From positions 37,243,053-37,307,052 of the forward strand of contig CM060732.1 of the NCBI GenBank assembly GCA_030704615.1: a DNA stretch of 64,000 bases, given 5' to 3'. The translations under genes and the position numbers were made by a program. The notes under the pieces are model-generated. The model did no database searches. It was not told the DNA's origin and was given only the letters and a program-made list of their open reading frames with translations. The stretch is from Takakia lepidozioides (Eukaryota; Streptophyta; Takakiopsida; Takakiales; Takakiaceae). Position 1 is the first letter of the stretch. Each line of letters opens with the position of its first letter. Positions 37,101 to 47,719 of the stretch are shown here, one piece after another.

Positions 37101-39279
37101 CGCATCTCGTTGGATGCCCGTGGTACCTGGATGTCTGGCGGTTGTTGACGAGTCTGAGAAAAGATCTGCACGCCTTGGCAGAAGAGAAGAGAAAGGAAAG
37201 ACGTGTCCCTGCTGGCCAAAGTCGGCAAAGGATCTGCTGCTCTGGAAGAATCAGAAAGGCAGCTGAGATGGCACAAAAGAGGTGGATGCAGCTGTGCAGG
37301 CCCAACAGAAGGGGTCGAAGAAGAGGACTCGCCAGCAAGGAGCAGCTGTTGTGACCCCGCCAAAACGAAGAAGCAGAAAAACAGCTGTTCAGGAAGAGGG
37401 TGACGAAGAGGACTCCGATGGAGATTTGCAACCAGCCACCCCAAACGCAGGCTGCCTCCCTGTCCTACAGTTGTCACGAGAGGCACGAGAACTGGCTCGG
37501 CAAAGAAAGCATCTTCAACCCCCAGGGGCGCACCCTTTGAGCCGGTGGAAATGAGGAGGCGAAGTGGCTCCCGAAACAGTAGTCCAGTGTGTAAATGAGA
37601 GTTTCTTGGCGCTTTGTGATGGACGGGCAGCCAAGTTGGCATACATGAAGACCATGGAGGGTCTGAAGGGCAGAGCACTGAAGAAGGCGACTGCCGAAGA
37701 GCCTTCCGACACCCCAGGATTTCAGGAATATGGTCTCGTTCTTTGTGAGGGTGTGTGCAGACAAGGATTGTAGGAGGGGCGGAATGCCACCCGAGGTGGT
37801 CTTGCGATATGATCATCTTGGATATTCCGGACGGAGAGCCTGTGGAAGGACTGCAAGCTTTGCCCATCTTGGAACAGGAAGGTACTCGGAGGACTTTTGG
37901 AAGAAAGGATTCGGGCTTGCCCGCATGGTGTTGGACGACAGAAGGCTGTGTGGTTGTCTTGGCGAGCAGAGGAAAAAACACTCAGACAGGAATTGCGAAG
38001 TGGACCCGCAAGAGCGCCGTCCGATGCATCAACACACGGGCTTCGGTCGGAAGGAAGAAGGTGATTACGACAATGGCACTCGTCCATTGTTTGCTTGGGG
38101 GTTTTCAAATGCGGGCCGCATTCGGTTCTAATCGTTCCCCCCTGTGTATGCAGACGAAGCAGTTCGATGCATACTGCTTTGTGAAGGAGAACTCCACCTT
38201 TGCTTCCGGAAGGAGGGAGGAAAGGTGACCCGAATGCACCCCCGATTACGACGTTCTGTCAACAACGTTCCCAAGGAACTTCCCCTCATAGCCTCACTCA
38301 ACGGAACCCCTGCGGTACTCACGGACTCGGAGCCCTGCCTTCATTCAGACAATTATGGGGACATGCAACAGACGTGGAGGGCCAGTGCTGGACCTCATCT
38401 GTGGGACGGGTATGAAGAATCTTGATCTATGCTGTTCTGAAATTTCTCGTTATGATGTAGTTCGCACATCTGAAGCGCCATTTGTAATGTGTGGATGGCA
38501 TTGTAACAGGTGCCTCAAATGTGGGCTGGGCGGTTTCCGACCGGCACCTCTTGCCTACGGGAGGATTCATCCGTGTGGGGATCCCATCGGGAAGGCTGCA
38601 ACGGAATGTTAAGGCTCCCAACAGAGCGGAAGTCTCCTCGGATTCGTCGGAGTCCGAGGAAGACACAGTGAACATGATGCGGAGGAGAACCCGGAATACG
38701 AGAGTGAGTGCAAACATTGTAAGTTTGCAAAAGCTTCTGGGTCATTTTTATCAAACGAATTTCCGGACTGTGGTTCTCATTAGTCTCGTTGTGATGATTG
38801 TCATGTGCAGGATTACAGGGTCCGGGTCGAAATATGTAGGGCCTACACTTCCTGTAGGAAGAATGTCCCGTTCTTTGCGAAGGCCGACTTTCATGACGAG
38901 CCCGGTGAGGGACTACTCCCTTCCTAGTTATGCAGCTAAACTCGCAAATACAGCGATTAGAAGAAGTGAGAATCCAGTAAAGTAGAGCAGATTTTGGAGG
39001 GGGGCTAGGAGGACAGAAGGATAAGGAAAGAGTTGGCAGCAGCTCAGACAGGTAGACGGGTACGAAAGTACATATGTGATTCAGCGGATGAGAGCGACGC
39101 AGACAGGGCGGAAGACGACCCAAACGGAGGTGAGATGGACAGTTCCGCAAGGGGAAGATGGGATTTTTGAAAGCCAAGCCAACGAGCAGTCCGCTGGAGA
39201 TGAGAAAGGCAATGAGGGGGTGGAGGCGGAGCAGGATAGTCTAGAACAGGATGAGGATTCGGATGATTTTCAAGATTAA
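34153..39279 (+). pseudogene. Element B ParB-like/DNA methyltransferase-like fusion gene
   Basis: Multi-exon gene. A basic, Gln-rich N-terminus (34153-34323) and an acidic/Ser-rich linker (about 34449-34950) lead to the ParB-like domain in exon 34901-35649: RIPLCRMVSLPIVR, a helix, AAFYVSIENEDGE, then FFVWDGNHRLLAWWEYI (DGNHR 35501-35515). Further spliced exons: 35762-35951 (TWYRLTMDGMVEVIYE), 36052-36339, about 36411-36530 (TRWLSIWNAS), about 36616-36831, and 36977 onward (KYVLLQTGA). The methyltransferase half has DMIILDIPDGEP (DIPD codons 37821-37832), strand EGCVVVLAS, RSPAFIQTIM and motif I VLDLICGTG (38385-38411), then acidic tails to 39279. ParB-methyltransferase fusions are known in phages and bacteria. 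Frame changes near 34930 and between 38300 and 38385 indicate decay. Transcription is divergent from the transposase across the palindrome array. Confidence 0.68.
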
Positions 39280-39417
39280 TAGAATTTTAATGAAGTCTCT
39301 GTAAATGTAAATTCTCTTCCAGAGTATATAAAGGAAATTCTCCCCGACATTCGTGACCCCTCTCCAGTGTGCATTCCAGCCACACAATCGCCCAAACCAC
39401 GACGCTCCCAAAATCAG

Positions 39418-40137
39418 AAATGGGGCACCGCATTTCCAAAATTTTGGCAACTCTAAAAACCTCTTTTGGAAATGCGGCACCGCATTTCCAAAACAGGGGA
39501 GGGACTAAATTTTCCATTTCAATGTTGGCATAGTAAAAAGTAATCGGCCGATTGGAAATTCGGTGCCGCATTTCCAAAATTTCCTTTGTCCACACGCCAG
39601 TTTAGGCCTCTCCCGCTCATTTCATGGATGCCACCACGCTTACAGAGGTCGAACAAGGAGGTCGAGATGGCGGAATTGGAAATGCGGTGCCGCATTTCCA
39701 TATTGGGGATGGTCGTTGTTCGAACTGCAGGCCCATCAGCAAAAATTGGCACCGCATTCCATTGTCAAAAAAAAGTCGATGACGGACATGGAAATGCGGC
39801 GCCGCATTTCCAGAACGGACATCGCAATTTGTCCATTTGCAGACCCTCTACGGAAATGCGGCAACGCATTCCATCGCGCTGGTCGGAAAGTCACACTTTC
39901 CGAAGTGTTTGGACGGAAATGCGGCACCACATTCCCTTGTCAAAAAGAAGTTTCCATTGCCAAGCTGGAAATGCGTCGCCGCATTTGCAATGCCAACCTC
40001 GTTGTCTGTCCAATTTATAGACCCGTGTTGGTATTTCGTGTACCTGGACGGAAATGATGCACCGCATTCCATTGTCCGACACTGAAATGCGGTTCATACA
40101 TTTCCATGTCGGCATTGGAATGCGGCACCGCATTTCC
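39418..40137. repeat. Element B palindrome array 2, about 14 sites
   Basis: Same GAAATGCGGCACCGCATTTC-type palindrome as array 1, but the sites are more diverged and less evenly spaced (for example about 39418, 39467, 39553, 39690, 39788, 39851, 39915, 40119). It lies just downstream of the ParB-methyltransferase gene. Spacers differ from those of array 1, so it was not formed by copying array 1 as a block. Confidence 0.88.
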
Positions 40138-40365
40138 TTGTCCGACATGGCGTTACTCTGGTATATTCTTGACACATGACTCTCATACCGGTTACTCTGG
40201 TATATTCATCCGGACACACAAATTGTAGAAATGAGACGTCAAATTGTAAACAGTGGGCCAATTCCGACAGTTATTCAACAGAATGAAACACAATCACACA
40301 GAAGTGAGGTACGATGGGTTTATTGATCGGACACGATGTCTCACATTTACCAACTGCAGACAAAA

Positions 40366-41012
40366 CTAAGCCCTTCCTCCTTCTACATGGGCTTCACCAA
40401 GTCGACGGAACTTCGATACCCTCAAAACAAGCTCATTACTGCTGCGGCACCTCGAGGTAAACTGCAATTTGGTCATTCTGCTGCCCTTGCTGGAGCCGAC
40501 GACAATGTCATGTCCATCAATGATACCACCATCATACATTGACAAGGTCACTGTGGGCCTCATGTGCCCGTGCGATTCATCTTCGCAACTCAGCCAAATG
40601 TCTCCATACACTGGAAGAGCGGAGTGATCTGCACGTGTATAGTTTTCCCCGGTGCTGTCCTCCCTGGTCCACTGGCAGAGCGCCAAAGCGAGGCCGTGCG
40701 TGATCTGTCCGGCATCCTATTCCAGCTTGGTATATCGAGGTCAACAATTTTCAGGACCCACGGACCGCATTGACCCTCGCCCTCACCTCGCTCAAAGCGG
40801 TAATAGCCCTCCAGATACTCCATTGCGCGCAAAGACTCTTGCTTGATTCCAGCAGCGTCTGTGAAAACAGAGAGCCAGACAATGATGTCTCCTGATTCTG
40901 GTTTGAACATAGCATAATCGTGGCCATGATAAGGGCAGTCGGCTGGAGTATGCTGGAAAAAGAGTAGCGGAGTACGCTCAATGACAGCAGCTCCCGGATG
41001 GAGGAGGAGCAC
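40366..41012 (-). CDS. Element B small protein 1, unknown function (probably broken)
   Basis: Not recognised. Paralogue of the neighbouring gene at 41291-41997. Shared features in order: CPYHGHDYAM, SGDIIVWL, a helix RAMEYLEGYYRFERG, PWVLKIVDLDIPSW, SxGENY, VYGDIWLS and SMYDGGIIDGHDIVV. The alternating hydrophobic pattern suggests a beta-rich cytosolic fold. There is no signal peptide or membrane segment. A frame change near 40690-40630 splits it into two pieces, so this copy is probably dead. No ATG is seen at the 5' end, so a first exon may be missing. It reads away from its partner, with about 280 bp between them. Confidence 0.45.
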
Positions 41013-41228
41013 CGCGGTGGCTGGAAAAGTTCAAGCTAACGCTGCAATTCCTCACAAACACTCCAGGGCACATTTAAATTTCCCCCCTACAGGATCCTGG
41101 ACCGATGAAGATTGGCTGCTGCATGAATGTAGTCGTTTCAGTTTCCTACCCTGCCATGCAAACTATGGGCAGTCACTGCCAGGTGGGCCGATAGCCACTG
41201 GACACGACGAAGTCCATCCCCTCTTCGA

Positions 41229-41252
41229 TGTAAATGCGGCGCCGAATTTCCA
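41229..41252. repeat. Single element B palindrome between the two small genes
   Basis: An imperfect copy (AAATGCGGCGCCGAATTTCC) lies in the gap between the divergent small genes, the place where their shared promoter should be. Other lone copies are at about 28140, 35681, 36880 and 38108, mostly in presumed introns of the ParB-methyltransferase gene. Confidence 0.8.
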
Positions 41253-41290
41253 TCCGGGGGGATGGACTTCGGTGGCAGATCTCAAACTAT

Positions 41291-41997
41291 AACTTGTTGA
41301 TGAGAAAGATGTATGGGTTCATCCACCTTCGTCGGTGGGTACGTGGGACCCAGATGCTCCATTATTGGAGGCCGGACTGCTCTTCCGCTTCGCATCATTT
41401 CCAAAATCTAAGGGCTTCGTAGCTGTCCGCAAGGTCATTGTCATCGGCATCCAAGTCGTCCTCAGGTCCTCCTTTGCAAGGATGCCGTGCTTCCGGAACC
41501 GGGACGACTGCCCATTTGGAGGCATCGATTATGCAATGTATTCGGCCACATCGGGAGACATTGTTATCTGGTACACAGATTACAGAGAAGATACTGGTTC
41601 GATTGTGGGAACATTGGTGGCTTTTGAGTATATCCTAGGCCACTACGCCTTTGAGCGGGGTGACGATCTTGGTCTGAGGAGTCCGTGGCTCCTGTGCATC
41701 CTCGATTCCGATTTTCCCAGCTACGACGGTCACCCATGCAGAAGAAGGCGCACTGCTATGCTGTTGCGGTGGAACTGCTGCCACTGGACGTGGGTGGACT
41801 CCATCGGAGAGACCTATTCTCCTGAAGGAGTGCGCTCCTCTTCTCCATTGTATGGGGACATTCGCATTGGTGTGGATGACGAAAACGTGAAGATTTCCAT
41901 ATTCGATGGTGGTATGATTGAAGGGCAGGACATTGTGGTGAACATCACTAGGGGCGGTACAACGGCTGCAATCGACTTTACCTGGAGAAGCCCATGA
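41291..41997 (+). CDS. Element B small protein 2, unknown function (intact reading frame)
   Basis: Not recognised. An uninterrupted frame of about 235 codons starts after a stop at 41290-41292 and ends with TGA at 41995-41997. No early ATG is present, so the true start is probably in an upstream exon spliced near 41300. Landmarks shared with its paralogue: CPFGGIDYAMY, SGDIVIWY, AFEYILGHYAFERG, PWLLCILDSDFPSY, SIGETY, LYGDIRIG and SIFDGGMIEGQDIVV. It is mostly predicted beta strands with one clear helix. Being the only undamaged coding region in element B, and having a diverged paralogue beside it, it may be a useful passenger or accessory protein of the element. The function is unknown. Confidence 0.5.
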
Positions 41998-42486
41998 CTC
42001 ATGAGCTAGTTCTGAGAGCAGTCGGAGTCCCATTGACAACGTGACTTGTATTCAGTAGGCACAGGGCTAAAGATTTGATTGCACAATCAGCACAGTAGAC
42101 GTGCTTCAAATGCAATTCATGTGGATCAATAAAAACCTCATTGTGCCCTCTTTTTATTCTATTCTGTGTCCATCGTTCCGAGAATGCGTCATTGCTCATT
42201 TCGTTTGGGATTGGGAGTGTGGGTGGATTTTGCAAGTGGCTGGTAGGCTGAAATGGGCCCCCATTGTACAGAGCAGTACCACCCTTCCATTCGCGAAACA
42301 TTGCCTTTCAATATATAATTCTAAATAACATTGCCGAACCTCCTTCATCGGGAGGTCCTTCTCCCCCTATGACTGTGGCACCCTAAACCCTATTCCCGCG
42401 GACACTCATTTCCGGAAAATAGTGCTGCTCATGTTTTTTTCCACACTTACGACTCTGCTCATGGCTCATGCCGCTCATGGCTCATG

Positions 42487-42507
42487 GCTCATGAAATAGC
42501 AGCCCCC
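42487..42507 (-). repeat. Right terminal inverted repeat of element B
   Basis: Reverse complement begins with four G-rich bases and ends CTATTTCATGAGC. Tandem GCTCATGG words precede it from about 42455, mirroring the left end. Confidence 0.85.
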
Positions 42508-42515
42508 AAACAAGG
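42508..42515. repeat. Right target-site duplication of element B (AAACAAGG)
   Basis: Identical to 27552-27559. Outside it the sequence continues as element A DNA leading to its transposase gene. Confidence 0.85.
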
Positions 42516-43399
42516 GCTCCCCACGCTGCCTCTAGAGCTCTCCAGTTTGACGTTTGCAACAAGGGTTGCTATGGCATGTAACCAAAATAAAAATTGGACA
42601 TTGTTAACCGTATTTGGATGCGGGTGTCATCATTGTGTGCGAACGGAATTCATCCATTTTCGGCGTCTTTGTATTATCCAAGAAATAAAGTGGTAGAAAA
42701 AAAGTAGATCCATTGCATGTACTTGTGATATATGTCAGATGTACTTCGCCGCCTGCTAATACATGGCAGCCTTCTTGCATTCTTTCAAATTCGGAAGTGC
42801 CGTAGAAATCTAATGCTAGTTCAATTTCGAGCAGTACTTGCAGATTCGCAATAATTGTTATGCTTCACATTTGCATCCACGTGTGTTGTACTGCCTACCC
42901 TGTGGTTTGTATTTCGCTGTCACCATCGCAATGGGGTCATTCGGTGTAAAGGGTTGTGTCGGCAATGGTCATGTGTTGCACACATTCATGCGAGGTGTCT
43001 CCCGGAGTGTCACTATTTGTGCTGTGCTCTTCTGGCACAACACAACCTCATTAGATTCGGGGTCTTCCTCTTTACTGCTCTCCAGGGTTGTTGCCGTCTT
43101 TCCATAATGGATGGTTTTATGTCATGTTCAGGGTTTGTTTTTCATCCACATACAGCACGGCTTCTTGTGGCTTCTTGTCTTAGAAAACAGTTTTTCTGGT
43201 TGGTGTCTCTCAGCGTGGTTGTCTGCGAAGTTCGGTGCATGTCATTCCTACATCCTTTGCATGCATCGCCCGCAGTCTTTGGGTCAGTGCTACCCTTATT
43301 GACCTCAGTTTGTTTGGGGTGGATCCCCTTTCGAGAATTACGGGCTATCAATTCAGGGATTCCGTTGTGAATCGCAACTTTCGGTCAGTGTAAGAAAAC
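42516..43399 (+). other. 5' region of the element A transposase
   Basis: No gene recognised. By position this is the upstream part of element A between its two divergent genes, displaced by the insertion of element B. The promoter of the transposase at 43400 should lie here. I see no clear TATA box. Confidence 0.45.
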
Positions 43400-45997
43400 A
43401 TGTCCAGGGAGCGAGATAGACTCGCTCGATTTCATTCCAGTGCAGGTAGTCTTCCACTGACTACCACAGCAGATGACGATGGGTTTGCAGTTGTTCATGA
43501 GGATGAGCTGGTTACAGTGTTCCCGCTGGAATTGGGTTCTCTGCTTGTTCAAAAAGAGGTGTATGACGAGGATGGGAATTTAGATTCTGGGCACTTGGAG
43601 AAACCATTGGTTGGCGAGTGTGGAAGGAAGTGGAGAGTCCTTCCAGGCACATACCGGGTCCTTGGAAAAGAGAGAAGACAATCAGTAGGATCAGTAGCTA
43701 CCCCTGGCACTGCAGCATCGGTCGTGCAGCAGAAGGGCACAGTTCATGTGAAACAAGAGATGAATACATCCACTACATTCATGACTCTTTCAGACTCGTC
43801 CTCGGAGGATGTTTCTGAGATTCCTCCGCCAGTGCAGACTCCATTCTTGGATGATGACGAATTGCAGGAGATAACGAGTGTCATTCCGAAATTGAAAGCC
43901 CTCGCATGGGTGCCTGGGTGCAAGAGCGAGCTGCGTTTTGTTGATTGGGAGTCCCTTCGTGTGCAGCGGGCTCAATACGTGCCAGCAGAGTTTGATGGGG
44001 ACATCTTGTTTGAGCTCAACCCTCCCACATCTTCCAGTGGACTAGCTGGGCTTCTGCAGGGCATGGACAAGAAACATGACGGACACCCTTGGTGCAGGAC
44101 AAAAACGTCGAACATCCACAACGACATTGGATTGAAATTTCGAAGATCGGTTTGCATTGGGCATTGCAAATGCGTGAATATTTCTTGCCCTCGCCTGAGA
44201 AACAACGCTAAACCAAACGAAAGTGAGTGGGAAGGTGTGCCCCTGAATCCTTTCACCCCAGGGCTTGCCCCTCCCAAGACCAATACTTTTGTATGCAGGT
44301 TCTGCAAACTTTCCTCGTCCTGTGTTTATGTGTGCCACGCTCGTATGTACCAGGTGGCACACCGATGCAAGACAATGACTCGTGCCTGCATTCATATGGG
44401 TATACACGAGCATCTTGTGTCCAAAGGAAGTTGCAGGGATAGCGTGGACATCACTAGAAATCTGCTGAAGCGGGAGTTCCACAATGCCCCTTGTGCAACA
44501 CCTTCTGCTATAGCGCTTGCAGCTAGCAAGGCATTCCTGGAAAAACACATACTGGGTGAAGGGGATGCGACACAACCAATGCTGGATGTAGATTTGCTTG
44601 ATGCAGTGATGGACCATTTCTCCGTGTTGAGCTCTCCCAATATTCGAAACCAAGTGAATGCACTCAGAATGGGCACAAGTACTGCTGGATTCATAGACAA
44701 CATTATGGACCTCAAACGGAGGAGTCGCTATGAATTCATTCAAAACAGTATGTTCTCTGGCCAGGGCTCGTCCAAGGTGTATTTGTTCAAGATGTCCACA
44801 GTGGGCGAAGGCAGTGGTGTGAGCATTGTCCGCAGAATGCAACCTGGAGGAGATTTGGCAAAATGTTGGTTAATGTTTGATCACTGCAAACGGGTGAAGG
44901 GTTGGACAACCATGGCGTGTCATGTGTACGATCCAGCGTACCAGCGTGTGCTCTCCATAGCAATTTGTGATATGAAGTCGGAGGACACTGAATCCCAAAT
45001 GCTCATGTGGAATTCGCTCCTGGCCATCATGCAGCGCAATGGAATACAAAACACAAATTTTGCGGGCTTCATGGCTGATAGTGCACAGGAAAATTTCAAT
45101 GCAGTGCGGCGCGTGTTTGGTTCGGGGGATCCTAAGGTCCCAATGGAAAATAGGGAGCGCACATGCCTCTTCCATTGGAGTCAATCTTTGGCACGTCATA
45201 CAAAGCGCTACATTCGCCCTGACCTTCAGTTGGAGCACAGAAGGCTCTGCCTCAAGTACAAAAATGCCACCTCAATGGGAGAAGCTGAGAGCACTTACTA
45301 AGCAATCCGGGCTTGGTGGTTCTCCTCTAGTGCTGCTACTGGTATCCACCTGAAGGAGTTGGAGGACTGGTTGGTTTTCTGGCACTTCAGGTACAGACAG
45401 TGGGGAGCTTTCATGACGACGGTAAGCCTCTTCAATCCCAGAAATAGAAATTTCACTTTGCATCGTGCCTGTTCATTTGGGGTTGTTGGATTGTCACTTA
45501 CAGAACCTCTTCCATTTCCTTTCGTTCCTCACATTTCCATGCGATGCCTCCTGCAAGACATGTCATTGGAGGACTTGGCCGACATGCCATCCTGTAATTT
45601 GGCGGAGACTATTCACAACGCCTGGATGCAGCAGTCTACCAAAGCAGGACGTGACTTGTATGTGGCCACTGCTGATGACATGGTGCAGGCACTTACACAA
45701 CAAACCAGGTACCGCAATTTTCTTATAGGACGGGTTGGAGGCAAGGGCCCTGATACAACTTTGTTGATGCTAAGGGCTGCGAGTAGGTCCGGAGACCCAT
45801 CGAAGATGGCCAGAGCTTTGAACAGGTGCATTGAAGGCTCCCCTTTGCAATCCAGACTCCCCCAAGGAAAAGGAAGGCGAGGAAAGATTTGGATCATGCA
45901 AAAGGAAATTGAACACTCCTCCAGGGTCGGATGGAGATTCCCATCGGCCGGACAGGGTCAATTTCTCTGTACCAAAGGTGTCTCTAGTGCAGACTAA
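43400..45997 (+). pseudogene. Element A MULE-like transposase, 5' part
   Basis: A long open frame (43400-45301) starts MSRERDRLARF. It runs through a Ser-rich acidic region, the domain FDGDILFELNPPTSSSGL also found in element B, and a Cys/His-rich block (CIGHCKCVNISCPRL, FVCRFCKLSSSC, H-x5-H), plausibly DNA-binding. Then comes a helical region and a MULE-type catalytic core: LMFDHCKR, CHVYDPAYQRVLSIAICDMK, GFMADSAQENFNAVRRVFG, then C-x-x-H-W (CLFHWSQSL). A TAA at 45299-45301 interrupts it. The same frame continues AIRAWW to FWHFRYRQWGAFM and splices at 45421. The next exon, about 45530-45997, has SLEDLADMPSCNLAETIHNAW. At about 46089-46148 the coding sequence is cut by a gypsy retrotransposon and resumes at 53052. 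Confidence 0.75.
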
Positions 45998-46088
45998 GTC
46001 GTGTGCCCGCCCCTTCCTAGGTGGGTCCTCCTCTAGTGGAGCAGGTGCAGATCATGCAAGCACGGCAGCAGGAATCCCATTGGAGGAG

Positions 46089-46148
46089 GTGGTGGCCATG
46101 GTGCATGAATCTGATTGCATTGATAGTGAGTGGCATATAGAACGCACC
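46089..46148. repeat. 60-bp direct repeat, left side of the gypsy element
   Basis: Exact 60-base copy of 53052-53111. It is part of the element A transposase coding sequence (MVHESDCIDSEWHIERT). Its last 6 bases, CGCACC, also belong to the LTR sequence, so the junction shows microhomology. Confidence 0.9.
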
Positions 46149-46843
46149 TCCCTTCGATAAGCTCCCCTTCACGTCATAGTTACTCGCTTTGATGCGCGCG
46201 CCTGACTCCCAACCTGGCCGCCGGGCCAACTTGGAGCTTCGGCTGCTCACCGGGACATAACGGTCCCCCCTTCGCTTCTCCCAAAGAACCCTCCACCGAT
46301 TTGGAACCAACGGGAATTCCCTTTGGTAGTTGGCAGTCCGGAACAACTCCCCACTCTTTGGTCGCTTTCCGGCTCGCTCGCTTACTCGCTAGTTTTTGGT
46401 CATCAACGGGCTTGCACCGTTCTCGAGGTTACTACTCCCTATATATACTTCTGTAGCTGTCCGTGGGGGTTTCACAACCAGCCATGCCATTTTATGGCGA
46501 ACCACCATGAAGACCCTCGATTCCCGGTGGTGAGTCGCGGTGAGTCTTGGCCCACTCACCGCGGCCCCAATGGACCGTGATGAGTCCCAAGACTCCCCAC
46601 GACTCCCACCTCGAGGTCTCCACCCCATGGTGAGTCCTATGTCACCCCCACTAAGTCCCGCTAAGCTACCACCACCCCTTGTGGAGCCACCCCCACCGCA
46701 ACCCGATGTGCGGGGCTCCACCTAGTGAGCGCATCCGCCTCCTTGAGTGCCTTGGGCACTCAAGGGTGCTTCAGCCCCCGTACCTATCGCTACTACTGCC
46801 CCCACCACAGGGGCAGCCCCTCTTGTGTCCCGACCCCCCCCTG
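46143..46843 (-). repeat. 3' LTR of the gypsy element, truncated at both ends
   Basis: Nearly identical to 52338-53051 over most of its length. The outer TGTCG bases are missing and the inner end loses similarity after a C run at about 46840. A TATATATA box is at 46440-46447. Confidence 0.8.
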
Positions 46844-47719
46844 TCCTCATCGACTTGTCCATTTTGTAGAAACGAACATCCAAGTTGTGGCGTCCCACAT
46901 CAAGGAGTTTGTTTCCGTACCATGGCGTCCCATGGCAAAGAACCAAACCCCACACTTGACTCTACTCTCCACTAGCTAGTTCGGCCGACTTCCTCCAAGT
47001 CCCGGCCAAGGGTGGAGCCTCTCAAGCTCCTCCCAGTGCACTCTTCTTGGCCTACTTCAAGGCCAAGGAACGATCCTCCCCGAGGATCGAATCGCCTTAC
47101 TGCAACAACATTGCTTGCGACCGCTCATGATGCCGCTTTTGGCATCACCTTGAGCAAGGGTTCCCCGGAACCCTCTTTGACTAGGAAGAGAACCTTGAAC
47201 CAACCGTGCGCCCCAATCACTACAATTGGGTCCGCCTTGGAATGCTGGCCTGAGGTACGAGAACACGCCGAAGCCGCACTACGACTTCGTCCCGAGGCTA
47301 CACGATTATAGTATGTGAACAGAAGCACGTAGCTTCCGCGTTAGCCCGCACTGCAAGGCAACCCCCTCGGTAGCGCAGTTATAGTATGCGCACGCGCCAG
47401 GTGTGCACTAGCACATGAACTCCCAAAGAAGGCGCAAGTTTCCTTGCCCTTGGATGGGGGTCACCCGATTTCGGCACTACGCAAACACACGATTAACCCA
47501 ATTTACCTCTCCCACTTTTATAAGCTAGCATGCATTCTACACACTAGCCAACCACACCATGCATCACCATTCCAAACAAAATAGGACGCACAACATTTGG
47601 AATCCATTTCATTTATAGCACGTTTTGTACAATACAAGTTTTTGCAATCGGATTCCTAAGCTAGCTAAGCCGGGCTAAGCATGCATTTCCTCCCCCACGC
47701 TCCAAGGTTGATGTCCCCA
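46844..47719 (-). other. 3' non-coding region of the gypsy element
   Basis: Between the end of the chromodomain coding region and the 3' LTR. No reading frame of note and no good polypurine tract next to the LTR, in keeping with a rearranged LTR junction. Confidence 0.5.

Larger units (their letters stand above)
27560..42507. mobile_element. Element B: 14.9-kb transposon with transposase, ParB-methyltransferase and palindromes
   Basis: Bounded by 21-bp imperfect terminal inverted repeats and the 8-bp duplication AAACAAGG. Left to right it holds: terminal CATGAGC repeats, a SWIM-type MULE-like transposase (28271-32061, -), a palindrome array (32415-33860), a ParB-like/methyltransferase gene (34153-39279, +), a second palindrome array (39418-40137), and two head-to-head paralogous small genes (40366-41012, -; 41291-41997, +). 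It lies between the two divergent genes of element A, so it entered the intergenic, probably promoter, region of that element. Clear ends and an intact target duplication argue for recent insertion, but its genes carry frameshifts, so it may depend on a helper copy elsewhere. Confidence 0.85.
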
